From Agelas oroides (lineage: Eukaryota; Porifera; Demospongiae; Agelasida; Agelasidae), in the NCBI GenBank assembly GCA_949130485.1, contig OX422193.1:331501-395500 (forward strand): a stretch of DNA of 64,000 nucleotides. Reading direction: 5' to 3'. The notes below the pieces were generated by a model. The model searched no databases. It was not told the origin of the DNA and saw only the letters and a list, made by a program, of their open reading frames with translations. Position 1 is the stretch's first letter; the number at the start of each line of letters is the position of its first letter. Positions 35,701-46,120 of the stretch are shown piece by piece. The position numbers were made by a program, and so were the translations under genes.

Positions 35701-38700
35701 AGTATGTAGGGCTTCCAATAGCGCATTAGCGTACATGGCTTCCGTGACCGCAAGAGAAGCTGACGTCAAGGAGGAAAAGGACGCCATCCGTCAGGTGATC
35801 TTTAACAACAAAGAATTCAAGCAATAGCTGTGTGATTTCAGTGAACTGTACCCAGGTGTAGCCTCGTTCCCAGGCTCTCCCCACTAAGATGGGGGAGGGC
35901 CCTTCTTAGCGGGGAGAGCCTGGGAACGAGGCTATATACCCAGGTAAGCAAGAATGGGAAGCATTTGCCACAATTGTGTCCACTACACAATCTGCCAGAG
36001 ACAATGATGATGCAAATATAAACTTTTCTAGCCAGCACGACGTTCAGCAACCTGGAGTAGAAACTCTCAGAGAAAATGATGTCATAGAAAAAATGGAAAA
36101 CTTTTGTGGCTACCGACAATGGTGTTGAGATAGCAATGACACAGCCCTAATGGAAAAACTGAACCAACCAACATCCACTAACTCACTGGCAATGTGTAAA
36201 AAACTACCATTTGAAGCTCTCATGCAAACAGGAAATATTATGTCATCACTTTTATATCGTTATTAGTGTAATGTCATGTTGTTTACAACAAAAATTGATA
36301 AACCATAACGGTGATTGTGTACACAAAAAATTGCATGTTAGCCTCTTCCAAACCAATTCATTGTTTCTCACCCCTAAGCAGAAAACTAGATGTGGGTTGG
36401 CCAAGAATTGAAGACTTTCAATTACGAGGTCATTCCTGTGTGAATAATGTACAATGCTGCCTTTGTCATTTCTACACTTGGATGAGGCACAGTAAGCAAA
36501 CAGCAACTTTACTTCTTACTAAACGCCACGCCAACTTCGATACCTCGACAGGTGCGAAAGGGTACGCGCGCGTGTGTACGAACTGCGCATGCGCAATTGT
36601 AGTCCTCGGCATACTGCTTGCTCAGGCTCGCCCCACAATGCCCTGCATTCGTCTAGTAGCCTCGTTCCCAGGCCGTTCCCGCCTCCAGTTTTGATCGCTT
36701 GCAGTATAAAAATGGAGGGGAAGGCCTGGGAGAAAGGGTCACGTGCATGACGTCAGGTAGACGTGAGGGGGGCAGTGCCCAACGAAGAATCTCGAGGTCC
36801 TTCTTGTAATATCTTGTCCAAGAACTTGAGACTGTAACGTTTGAAAGGCAGCATCAATACAGCTCGTTGTTTGGTAGACTCGAGTCTGATCAACGCAAAG
36901 TTTGTGAGTTACAACGATCGGGCACCACCCCCCTCACGTCTACCCTCACGTCTACCTGACGTCCGCACGTGACTCTTTCTCCCAGGCCTTCCCCTCCGTT
37001 TTTATACTGCAAGCGATCAAAAACTGGAGGCGGGAACGGCCTGGGAACGAGGCTACATAATAAAGTGTCTTACCCAGCTGTTCTCATACCAGTCTGGAGT
37101 CTGGCAAGTGCAGCCTCCAGGGCCAGAGAGGAACCACTTGCAGCCATTGCAAAACCACATGGTTGACACAATTACAGCGCAAAACGCTTAAACTACACGC
37201 TTGGAATTTCATTATAGTGTTAATTGGCGATGCGTTTCCGCAATGAATATAGTTATAGCTCCAGCTAAGCAACTGTCTGGAGTATGTCTGGATGAATATT
37301 TGTGAAGCATTTGGTTGCGGTAGACACATGTATTATTTCCAAACAAAAGAGGTGGGCCTAGACTGATGTACTACCTTAAAAGCTTTTAACGCATTCACGG
37401 TTGAGTTTTGGGGGTTTTTGCTTACGCATTGCATATATTGCGTGTCCGCACCATCCCTACATAGAGAGTCTACTGATTCATTGATGCATACTTCCCATGT
37501 TTCACTAGTAGACATGCACATACATACATTGCTAGGTATCCCAGGGTAGGGTGTGTTTGGCTAGTGATCTGTCTCAACTTTCCACCATTATTCAGCAACA
37601 TGAAGTTGTACATTGCAGTTCTTACTGAATGTCCACTATATTCATTCAGATCCACATACTGTGCAAGACCACATTCAAAGGTTTGAGAGGAAGTTTATCA
37701 GTCTCTTTACAAAAGCCTACCAAGAGGTGGCTCAAGCGATGAATCCCTCCAGTTTCCTTTCTCTTGTCACATATGTGCCCATATATATCAGCCCGCCACC
37801 TGCATCAAAGATTCATCAAGGAGAATTTGACCAACATTCCACCACCAGTAACCTTTGAGAAGATCTGGGCCACTCTGAACATGTACTGGAACTTTCTCAA
37901 CTATGGTTTCTTGGAACATGTTATCTATAATTGCACATCTGTTGACTTGAACCGACAGATGCAGGAGTACATTCATGAACTTTCCATATTCAAGAGAAGA
38001 ACTCGGCTCTGTGACTTTATAAGGAGCTGGCCATGTGATAAAAGACCACCAAAAAGCAGTCTCAAGAAACTGGTCTTTAAAATGTGGAAGAGATGGTCCC
38101 AGTGCACACTACACGATGTGGAGTTATTCAAGAAAGCTCTCATCCACAAGTTCTTTCTACCAGAAGTTGATTTTCTTCTTTGCAAGGCTAAAAAGGTGTG
38201 TGTCTGTGTCACATGGCTCACCTCTCCCTCCATTGCGACACTGCTGCAGCAGAAAGTTGAGACTAAATTCTTCAAGAAGCATGGCATTGATACAGTGACC
38301 ATTGATACATTGACCATTGAAAGTAAGTGTATACTGTATTTTGGTTTCAAGATGCTCTTCTCAAATTGCAGCTAGCACAGTTATGGCTTCCATTAGCTGT
38401 GAATATGTTAACAGTTGCCATATAAGGTCTTTGTCTATGTGGTGCCCATTATCTACATGTAGATACATGCTATTTTGTTTACATGAAAAAGGCCTTGATT
38501 TTTTTTTAATCAGCACCACTTTCAATGTGTCTGTCTTCTGTCTACCTGACATCATCTGATGTCATGGCATGTGATCACTTTAGCCTCATTCCCAGGCGCT
38601 CTGAGTCCTCTCCCTCCGACGCGCCTGGGAACGAAGCTAGTGATCACTTCTCCCTCCATATTTATATACCAGTATACTATGAGTACGCATGCGTATGATG

Positions 38701-41269
38701 TCTATGCACATCGCGCATGCGGGTGAGGCGCGCGGAGCAAGTGTCAGAAATTGTGCACTGCTGGTTTAGTGGGAGCCAAAAGAACAATACCTGGCTTGTG
38801 GAGACTCTACAGTACGTGCTTTCTACTTTTGAACTCTTTCTTGTTCTCTTGTTGCTCTCTTGGCTTCTATGATGGACTGACCTCTTTGCTTTTTTCTTTG
38901 TCAGAGTCGCTAGCTGCGTTGGCTGCGTTCAGCACTCGTTTTTGCACTTGACTCCGCCAAATACGTACATTGCGAAGGCTCAGCTACGTGTCTTCCCAGT
39001 CCTCCATCGCCAAGAATCGTTGTCCCCCCAACTCCGCCCTCCATTGACATCCTTGTGTAATACACGTTTCAGTGACGCCTGATTCATGAGCGTGAGTGCA
39101 AATTGACATTCCTAAGCATGACTGCAATTGACATTCCTAAGCATGACCGGCATGTACGTATGTACATACGTACATACGCACATCCTGAGAATAGATCCCC
39201 GATTCAGAGCCTCGCGCTAATGCGTTCAGCAATTACTGTAAGTGACATAATCTTGTAAAAATTTCTGTGCTATCTCTTGTGTAATTATTTTTTGTGCAGC
39301 TTTGGCTAACTCATAAGTAGGAGTATACACAAGGCAGCAGTATGGCAAGATTATAAATCCAGTGGCGTAGGAACCGTAGCGGCCGTAGCGGCTTTGGCCG
39401 CTACACTTTTTAGGCCGTAAATTAATATTCATAACCTGCATGCTATAAGTTAGCTCAAGCTAGCCTCGTTCTCTGGGAGCGAGGCTAAGGTCAAACAGCC
39501 TCTTCGTTGCATCAGTCTCATATGCAGTTACATGCGTACATTTCCGATTAAAGTACACTATAAGGTGATCGAAATCTTGGCAGTGAGATGGCTCGGTACG
39601 AAGCTAATGCAGATTTTCGAAGAGACTACTACAAGCGACGAAAGCTAGCCTGGCGGCGGTCTGCTTGGAACGACGACGAAGTCAGTATAATCTGTTTTCC
39701 ACATAAATTGAATATTGTACTGGAGGGTTGGTAAGGTCTGAGATTGAGGCTAGAATATTATACACCGTTGAAAAAAAAGGCTTTATTTTGCAGTCTAAAG
39801 GTGCACACTTTGAAAAATTTCGCCGCCGCGCTACGCGCGGCGAAATTACATCCCATTTTTTAGGGGCGCTTCGCGCGGCTCAGCATGGCCTCTACACTTC
39901 AAATTTGCTTCCTACGCCTATGAAATCCTAATCCCCACTTAGAACTGTTCCATTTCCCTCATAAAGGACGGAAGAATACTGGCGATATAAGTATGATTTA
40001 CACAAAAGTTATAAGCATGATATAGTGTTGACAACATAGCCTTGTTCCCAGGCCTACCCTGTTTTTTGTTCTTCAGTTTGCATTCAGTATTATACATGGA
40101 AGCGAACTGAGACCGGCAAAGAAACGGGGAAGGCCTGGGGTCATTCAGTATAATGCATGGAAGCGGACTGAAACCGGCGAAAAACATCCACTCACAATCA
40201 TGTGAGTGGATGTGAGGTGGACATAGGGGGTAGGAGCCGACATTCAAATACATACGAACTAAGCTCGAAAGTGAGTTTCTTACTGGTCAAGAGGAGTAGT
40301 TTCAACCACACTAACGTTTGAAGTCCAGGTAGAGTGCTGAAACAGATGATCCAGTGCATTGTTTTTGTGGCTGGGCCCCTCCCTCCTACATCCACCTCAC
40401 GTCCATCTGACGTCATTCACGTGATGAAGGAGCCCAGGCCTTCCCTGTTTTTTTTTTTTTTTCGCAGCTCTTCCGCTTCTGTGTATTATACTAAACACAC
40501 ACAAACCGAAGAACAAAAACGGTTGAGGCCTTAGAACGATGTGATAATTGTTCTTTTTGTCTCCATCCTCTAACCCTCTGCAGTACTGCTGGACACACAG
40601 TCAGTGAAACAACGTGTCAAGGAGTTTGAAAGTCGTTTTATTGAACTTACAGAATGCACACATGAAACATTGGTAGAGAAAAGCATCAGTGTGTATGACC
40701 TTTATGACCTGCTGATGTCAGTGAATACTTATGGAACATATGAATACGAAAAGTTTATTGATAGACATCTGATGAAAATGGACAAAGAAACAACATTCCA
40801 TGACCTGTGGGTAAGGCTCAGTGACTGTTGGAACTTCCTGAACTTTAACCTTTTGAAACATGTAATTACCAGATTTGGCAGTGAAGACTTCAAGCAGAAG
40901 ATGGAGTCCTATGAACATGATCTCCAGTCCTTTCAAAAGGTTGCCAGGGTGTGTGACTTTATTGATTCCTGGCCAGGGGGGAAGCAATCGCCTCCAGAGG
41001 CAGAATTGAAGCTTTATGTCGAGCTTAAATGTGACTGGGACACCTACACCCTGGAAGATTTTCAGATATCAAAGGAAGGCATTAGTAAATTATTGGAACT
41101 ACCTAAGTTTTCCCTTGGGCTAATTAAGATTGAACAGACTGAACAAGGCTGTATCATCACCTGGCTCATGTATGTGGAGGTCTCAGAGGAGGTCTCAGAG
41201 AAGATAAAGGCATTTAATTTACAGGAAAAAAACATCACGATTGCCCAAGAATCCTCAGTGGCTAGCTGA
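26661..41269 (+). CDS. 2A-leader Death-domain protein, copy 1 (frameshift in exon 3)
   Basis: Four exons: 26661-26721, 26870-27265, 37650-38322, 40584-41269, all joined in phase 1. Exon 1 encodes MVMVLLLLLSGDVEMNPGP, a hydrophobic leader with a canonical 2A motif (DxExNPGP). Exon 2 is a Death domain (TLDDFGCVLAELLD, LLEMLKTWL, SWKTLTNALRS). Exons 3 and 4 each encode one copy of a ~200-residue helical module seen also in the 48-53 kb gene (FLNYGFLEHVI, FKRRTRLCDFIRSW; FLNFNLLKHVI, FQKVARVCDFIDSW, GCIITWLMYV). Exon 3 has one extra base near 37780-37800, so its halves are in different frames: either a pseudogene, an allele, or a sequence error. The second intron (10.4 kb) is packed with transposons. 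Stop TGA at 41267. An adaptor or sensor role in innate immunity or cell death is inference from the Death domain. Confidence 0.75.
27330..27448. mobile_element. Fold-back MITE with ACCGTAGTCTCGCG ends
   Basis: Starts ACCGTAGTCTCGCGAAAAAG and ends with its complement CGCGAGACTACGGT, between TA dinucleotides. About 115 bp with ~30-bp arms. It lies in the large intron of the first 2A-Death gene. Confidence 0.7.
27470..27910. mobile_element. ~440-bp element, inverted copy of 38750-39230
   Basis: Contains CTGAATCGGGGATCTATTCT, TTAGGAATGTCAATTTG words and a TTCAGAAGTAGAAAGCACGT segment. All are matched in reverse complement at 38750-39230, on the other side of exon 3 of the same gene. Non-coding. 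Confidence 0.65.
28155..29508 (+). mobile_element. P-element-like DNA transposon remnant with 39-bp terminal inverted repeats
   Basis: Ends are 39-bp inverted repeats (CATAGATAATAGAGACTCGT... and its complement at 29470-29508). Inside, an open stretch at 28944-29195 reads LEKFFGLQRQRGRVNENPNV then QEF..NTQALRV and GPVKGNCRG. This resembles the C-terminal region of P-element/THAP9-type transposases (ENxFxxxRxRG-xx-NP...F...LxV). No full transposase is present, so it is a defective internal deletion copy. Family assignment is by pattern only. Confidence 0.55.
29568..30657. mobile_element. Element with ~440-bp terminal inverted repeats
   Basis: Left arm 29568-30005 and right arm 30210-30657 are inverted copies, starting GAATTATGAAGCATTATT... 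and ending with its complement. The arms include tandem ~22-bp units with GGAAGGCGGTCTATATC words. The centre is ~200 bp. No transposase. The arms differ by several percent, so the insertion is not recent. Confidence 0.8.
30705..31630. mobile_element. Element with GGAAATGGAAAC terminal inverted repeats
   Basis: Left end ACCCATATAAGGGGGCATAT with GAAAAGCAGGAAATGGAAAT, and right end the complement, at 31540-31628. The terminal arms consist of short GGAAACGGAAACTGGAAAC subrepeats. About 920 bp, non-coding. Confidence 0.7.
31631..33480. other. Intronic stretch with a small minisatellite
   Basis: Part of the large intron of the first 2A-Death gene. 32428-32570 is a 15-bp tandem repeat (CACTTTGTCAATTCC) of about nine units ending in a small hairpin. 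A GTAGGGATG word is at ~33035. No coding region is supported. Confidence 0.6.
33480..33560. mobile_element. Fold-back remnant of the TAGCCTCGT family
   Basis: Palindromic core CAGCTTCCCGTCGCTTGC / GCAAGCGACGGGAAGCTG, followed by GCCTGGGAACGAGGCTA. The left terminus has diverged. It shares its core with 25461-25562. Confidence 0.6.
33800..33935. mobile_element. Inverted-repeat element with TATAACCCA ends
   Basis: TCATATAACCCACCTATATA on the left matches the complement at 33905-33932. The inner palindrome (ACTTGATGGTTAATTAAAAC... and TTTTAACCATCAAGT) makes a near-complete hairpin. Non-coding. Confidence 0.6.
34645..35455. mobile_element. Inverted-repeat element with CATGTAGGGATGG arms
   Basis: Arms of ~150 bp, 34650-34800 and 35310-35455 (ACAAGTCACAAAAAAGTTTT and complement). 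Both contain GTAGGGATGG and CATCCCTACATC words. The centre has a ~150-bp direct duplication (CACTCCACAGCCTTCTACAT twice). Confidence 0.75.
35513..36645. mobile_element. Element with GGGGCGAGCCTGAGC ends and a nested insertion
   Basis: Left end TGGGGCGAGCCTGAGC and right end GCTCAGGCTCGCCCCA. Inside are a ~100-bp direct duplication (35587-35760, CACCCGCGCGCCGCGCTTGG twice) and a TAGCCTCGT fold-back at 35859-35934. The fold-back is inserted in TACCCAGGT, which appears on both sides. Remaining open stretches are short and unassigned. Confidence 0.6.
35859..35934. mobile_element. TAGCCTCGT fold-back nested in another element
   Basis: Hairpin TAGCCTCGTTCCCAGGCTCT...AGAGCCTGGGAACGAGGCTA. TACCCAGG on both sides is a candidate target-site duplication. 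Confidence 0.75.
36657..37056. mobile_element. 400-bp TAGCCTCGT-family element with ~85-bp inverted ends
   Basis: Ends TAGCCTCGTTCCCAGGCCGT and complement. Arms include TTTTGATCGCTTGCAGTATA. The centre holds GACGTCAGGTAGACGTGAGG and its partial complement. Non-coding. A good candidate for the long form from which the short hairpins derive. Confidence 0.8.
38581..38639. mobile_element. TAGCCTCAT fold-back element
   Basis: TAGCCTCATTCCCAGGCG and CGCCTGGGAACGAAGCTA around a short centre, in the intron between the two module exons. Confidence 0.65.
38750..39230. mobile_element. Inverted copy of the element at 27470-27910
   Basis: Reverse complement of the earlier copy over ~440 bp with indels (GCTTTCTACTTTTGAACTCT, GAATAGATCCCCGATTCAG). 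Together they flank exon 3 of the first 2A-Death gene in opposite orientation. Confidence 0.65.
39361..39917. mobile_element. Element with GTGGCGTAGGAA ends
   Basis: Starts GTGGCGTAGGAACCG and ends TTCCTACGCCTAT. Internal GGCCGCTACACTTTT and GCCTCTACACTT words match in inverse. Non-coding apart from short chance frames. Confidence 0.5.
40037..40545. mobile_element. ~500-bp element of the TAGCCTTGTTCCCAGGCC family
   Basis: Starts TAGCCTTGTTCCCAGGCCTA. The right arm has CCCAGGCCTTCCCTGTTTTT. Internal CACCTCACGTCCATCTGACG parallels the centre of the 36657-37056 element. It ends 40 bp before the last exon of the first 2A-Death gene. Confidence 0.6.
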
Positions 41270-41457
41270 GCTCATCATTTTGATAGAGAACAGTTAATTT
41301 AATATTACCACAACCTTTCAACCTTGACTGTGCTAATTATTTTTGAATACTTTGCATTGTGACTTTTTGAATACTTTGCATTGTGACTTTTTGAATACTT
41401 TGCAGTTATTTGTACAGTTTTTGTATACTCAATTATACATTGTGTGTGCAAGTTATG

Positions 41458-41500
41458 TAGCCTCGTTCCCAGGCTCTCCCTGGGCCTGGGAACGAGGCTA
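41458..41500. mobile_element. Minimal 43-bp TAGCCTCGT hairpin
   Basis: TAGCCTCGTTCCCAGGCTCT followed almost at once by GGGCCTGGGAACGAGGCTA. The smallest family member here; it is essentially two termini joined. Confidence 0.75.
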
Positions 41501-41901
41501 GGGGTACTGGTTATGGGCATTCTATGGAAGAACAGCCTGCAGGCTTCTCCAGTTCCCAACTTAAATTCCGACTGCATTTGTGCATGCAATCGAACTTGCA
41601 GGAGTATTATTATCTGAACCCCTGAGTATCTCCCCTTCAGAGGAGCTGAGAAAATCAAGTGGTGATGATGCACAATTGATATGACCACCCGGCCCATTGC
41701 CCAAGCTATTGTGGGATAAACACAATATATATTATACATGCAGTTTAGAACTTGGCAGTGATGATGTGCCAAGCCCTCCCTCCCTCCCTCCCTCCCTCCC
41801 TCCCTCCCTCCCTCCCTCCCTCCCTCCCTTCCTCCCTCTCATCCCATCACCCGTATTGTCTTCTCTCTGCCTTCTTCTCTTTCTTCATTCTCTTTCCACA
41901 G

Positions 41902-42004
41902 GGAGTTAGGCTTACGGCAACCCATCTTCCAGAAGACAGCTTGTTACGGTCATTTCGGGAGGCCAGAATTCTCATGGGAGCAGCCAAAGAAACTCGTCCT
42001 TTGA
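41902..42004 (+). pseudogene. Orphan copy of the last MAT exon
   Basis: 103 bp matching MAT exon 14102-14204, with pyrimidine tract and TTTCCACAG acceptor. It encodes the same C-terminus up to [10 protein letters not shown] and stop. I count three differences, TTT/TTC, GGA/GGG and GAA/GAG, all silent third-position transitions. No other MAT exon is near, so by itself it is a gene fragment. Confidence 0.85.
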
Positions 42005-43254
42005 ATCACCTCATTGATTTTGTAATAGCAACTGACTCATTTTGTACTTGAGTAGCAAGACTAATGGTTGGCTTGGTGTGTGCAGTAGGCTCGTGTCTTA
42101 GGTGACCAGACAAAAGTTGTTTATGAATAATTCTGCACAGAATGAGCAACCTCTGCAATGCCCTACAACTGTAGTTAGGTAGTATAAATGGCATGCACTG
42201 AAGTAGCATTTTGGCTTCACCATGTGCGTTAATCTATTTAGTAAACACTTCACTAATTGGATAATGTGTAGTTGTAAGTGGAAGTGTACATTTTACAAAT
42301 TTTGTTGTTTTAAATACAAGACCGGTTCTGTTTGTTGTAAGCAAATTGTTATACTCACACAGTTCGTCACGTCACTACAACTGTCGGGCAAGCCAAATGT
42401 AGTGTATGCAAGATTACATCACTATTATGTCATTGCTTTTTGTATTTGTACTGTGCATGAGCAGTTCTGGTCTGGTCTTCCTCGTGTATAAGAAATGGTC
42501 CCCGTGAGTGCTTCTGCGATCCACCATAATCCGCCTCAATAAGTCCTAAGACACCACACCAAACTCATAAGTGATTGTTATAAGGGCTCTCCTCTGTTGG
42601 CCAACTGATACCTGTTATGACACATATGTGCCATTTGATACTACCTACCTCACTGATATAAGGAATGGGGACCAAATGCATGGCTGATGCCTGTCATATA
42701 GCTACTGGTATGATAATACCCAATCAAGAGGTAGTATAGCTGATGATAAGCTAGCCGTTCAATCTGAAAAGTGGTTTGTACAGCTGCTCTGTTGCTGCTA
42801 ACATTGGTGTTCAAACTTTCACTAAACTGCAAGAGTCAGACTTTGACTGCCACATGTGTGACAAGTGCAAGACATGCTAAACTAGTCTGGCGAGAAGCTT
42901 CAGAACTCTTTAGCTAAATAGTCTCTTCTTGCCAAACAATTATCAATCTTGGAAGAGGTTGTGTTGCTTTAATCTTGTACAACTTTTCCAGCCTCATTTC
43001 CAGTCTTCCATGCATGAATGGCATGCACTGAAGTAGCATTTTGGCTTCACCATGTGCTTTAGTAAACAGCTCACTAATTGAATAATGTGTAGTTGTAAGT
43101 GGAAGTGTACATTTTACCAGTGACATAATTTTGAATACAAGACCGGTTCTGTTGGTGGTAAACAAGTAGATGCGCGCATGGTTGTTATACTCATGCAGTT
43201 ATTTTCACATCAATTAATTGACCTACAGCTGTAAACCCTCAACTAGCAGGAACC

Positions 43255-43695
43255 CATATGAAGTGCCAGTACTGGCCCACTCAAAGGTAAAATTTCCCTT
43301 ACCACCGTCATAACTAGCAAATGAGGCTCCATCATTGATGAGATATGGGCAGCAGTCGCCATGGTGAGCTGGTGTAGCAAGCGGCCTACGCTCAACAATT
43401 CAACGGGAGCACTTCACAAGTAAACCAGACCCCAGGTTTTAGGTTTCTAAAGGTGACAATGGGTTGCATGATACTAAACAAATATATTAGCTATAAATTT
43501 TGACATAATCAATTTTTACAGCTACATCACAATCACTCCTGTTTCTCTGCATGCACCCTTCTGTTGCGATGCACTGCATTTTATAAACAACTCTCCGATT
43601 GTGACTAAGCAGCATAATGTACTCTGTGTCCTTCACCTTCTCCCACACTGCCTGGGAGGAACCTACGAGTGCTTTTTCCGAGAGTTAGAAATGTT
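43255..43695 (-). pseudogene. Decayed and partly inverted secreted-gene fragment
   Basis: 43260-43470 matches the exon of the truncated copy at 18.9-19.2 kb on the minus strand, with frameshifts (CATCATTGATGAGATATGGG shared). At 43614-43690 the piece encoding TYECFFRELE lies on the plus strand, that is, inverted relative to the rest. Clearly non-functional. Confidence 0.7.
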
Positions 43696-44618
43696 TGACA
43701 TGTACAACTGAGCTGCAATAATGCATGCCCAGTAACAATATATGTACAATTATGTGTAGCTATTGCTGTTATTAATGAATGTAAGGAGCCTGAATTGTGT
43801 ACACTGTCGGGGGAGGTTGTTCCAAAATGTAGCATGCAAGTTCATAGAAGTGCATGCATTGTGAATTGAAGTTAGTACTGTAAGAAAAGTTTTGTAAATC
43901 ACTAGCTAGCTAGATAGAATCATTTTGGAGGTTTTCTTAATTAGGTAATGGACAGGTTAGGACATTTCTATATGTATCACTGTAAACGAAGATTCGTGCA
44001 AGATCCTACATGCACATCATCATCTTTGCATCTTTGCAATAATCTACCAACTTGAACTGCATGCAACTTTATTACTTTATACCCAAACAACACCATAAAG
44101 TATAAACTAGTACATTGTATAGCTTGCACAACAAAAAACATGTATTTGCTATTGCAATTTAGCAAATTACTTTATTAAATTAACACCAATGCAGTATAAC
44201 TTCTTATCAACTCCACACTGCAGAAGCAAACAGCTGTCAGGAAGATGAATCGCTGCTTGCATTGTCACTTTAGTGTGTTGTAGAAAGAACATGCGTTGTT
44301 TTCATCTGCTTAACAGTGAATTCCAGTGTGCAGCTCTTCTTGTCACGACTTGTGTTTCAGAGCTTCATTCCAGGAGCCTTGTAATGCGATGTAATGCAGC
44401 GTGCGCGCGCATGCAACTGACTAGGTAAGAATGGCTTTGCGGCTTCTGTGATTGTCAAAAGGTCATTATACAACTTGAGATACAAACAATGCAGCACATA
44501 CATGTACACTATATATAACTAAAAAAAACTTCTCGTGCAGTTCCTCATACAGAAAAGTTCCGAAATGTTTCTAGCTACCAAGTTTATTGACTCGGCCTTC
44601 AAAAACCAAATGCTTAAT

Positions 44619-44959
44619 TCAGTTGATACTAAATGGCCGGACACAAACCTCCCGTGCGGGGACTTCAACACGCCTCGAGAGGGTCTTTGCATCTCCGGCA
44701 CAACCCATCGGTATTACTTGAAAGGTGTGCTGATCAGTAGTCAACTGTCGGCAGTACCGTGATTCACCTGGACAAAAGTACATAAAGAGCTAGCATTGCA
44801 CACACGCACCGACCCACGCATTAGCTCCGTTCCCGGGCCTTCGAGCGTTCGTCGGCCACAGCTAGTACGAAATTTGCGCACTCGGATCGCGCATTTTGTA
44901 CTGCAAAGCGCCGAACGCGCGCGAAGGCCTGGGAACGAGGCTACACAACCGTGCACCCC

Positions 44960-44990
<31 letters not shown>

Positions 44991-45012
44991 ACGCACGCAC
45001 GCACGCACACAG

Positions 45013-45099
<87 letters not shown>

Positions 45100-45869
45100 C
45101 ACACACACACACACATACACACACACTTACAAGCATGGAATGCCTCAGCATCAACCCTGCACTGAAACCCCTCTGGATTGCCGCTACTGGCCCACTCCAA
45201 ACACGTAGTTGCATTATCACCACCGGTACTGTAGTTGGTAAATGTCACTCCATCATTGATGAGATATGGGCAGCAGTCTTGAGGCGCAGCTGGTGTAGGG
45301 AATGACCGTGTTATCATGCGTTGAATACCTCCAAAAGTACATCTCACACCACAGCTAAACCAGGCCCCTGGATGCAGGTTTGTAAAGGTGACAGTCTGCA
45401 TCTGATCACAGCTGTGTTCCCATCGTGTTTGTGGGCATTTTTCCAAAACTCGAACAAAGCACTCGTATTTTCCATCCGAGTTGCCATGTGAAAAGCGAAA
45501 GGTTAGGGTATAGTTAGGCTGTGAAGGTGGCAGGGTCACAGTCGGGGTGTTGTCCATAAAGCGCAGTGATGTACAACTGAAGGCTGCACAGAAAGGTAGG
45601 AGAGAGAAGCAGTTTCACAGTATTAGCTACAGTTTCATAATTAAATACCTAAATATAATGGAGAGGCACATTACCACCTGTTAGCTACTGTGAAATTAAA
45701 ATTTGTGCAAGTCCATGCAAATATTTTGCAGCTAAATGTCATGCAGTAGTATAGAATTGTACAATACCAGGTAGAACTGATGAAACTAGTTCAAAGTCTT
45801 ACCGATTTCACTGATGCTGCAGAGACTAACAGCTATCAGGAAGATGTTCAGAGTGGCAAACGTCTGCAT
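44619..45869 (-). CDS. Secreted cysteine-rich FN3-like protein, copy 2
   Basis: Three exons, 45869-45803, 45583-45131 and 44767-44619; 222 residues, same phases as copy 1. Signal peptide MQTFATLNIFLIAVSLCSIS, then TLTFRFSHGNSDGKYECFVR, LHPGAWFSCGVRCTFGG, TRSFPTPAAPQDCCPYLIND, FQCRVDAEAFHAC and a C-terminus RRVEVPAREVCVRPFSIN. All cysteines are kept relative to copy 1, and differences are mostly conservative, so it is probably functional. The second intron holds a (C)n-(CA)n tract and a TAGCTCCGT fold-back (44822-44943). Confidence 0.85.
44822..44943. mobile_element. TAGCTCCGT fold-back element in intron of secreted copy 2
   Basis: TAGCTCCGTTCCCGGGCCTT and AAGGCCTGGGAACGAGGCTA ends, inner arms CGCGCATT/AATTTGCGC. 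Absent from the matching intron of copy 1, so it inserted after the duplication, or was lost there. Confidence 0.7.
44957..45127. repeat. (C)n followed by (CA)n microsatellite
   Basis: About 20 C, then ~150 bp of CA repeat with CACG and CAGAGT interruptions, ending at the donor of exon 2 of secreted copy 2 (minus strand). Confidence 0.95.
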
Positions 45870-45944
45870 TGTAACTCCTGTTCACTTCAGTGAGACTGTG
45901 CTTCGTGTGAGAGCGTGCTTCGTGTTTACTGTTTGGTTGCTTAA

Positions 45945-46120
45945 ATACGATAAGGGAACTCTAGCTAGTGTTTGATGTACAACATGGCGATCTCTCAATA
46001 TGATAAGTGAAGCCTAGCATTTAATGTACAATGTGGGGATCTCTCAAAACAATAAGGGTAGTGTTTAATGTACAACATGGGGACCTCTCTAAGGGAAATG
46101 AACTAGGTATTTGAACACAA
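45945..46120. promoter_or_regulatory. Tandem repeats upstream of secreted gene copy 2
   Basis: Repeats of GATAAG, AATGTACAACATGG and GGATCTCTC, matching the array upstream of copy 1. Position ~80 bp 5' of the ATG in both genes suggests a shared control element. Confidence 0.5.

Noticed and set aside
27470..39230. A single ~11.8 kb transposon bounded by the inverted ~440-bp copies
   Set aside because: It would enclose a gene exon that splices correctly with exons outside; two independent insertions in opposite orientation fit better.
39587..39720. Short frame MARYEANADFRRDYYKRRK near a MITE
   Set aside because: Too short, no homologue recognised and no clear splice partner.
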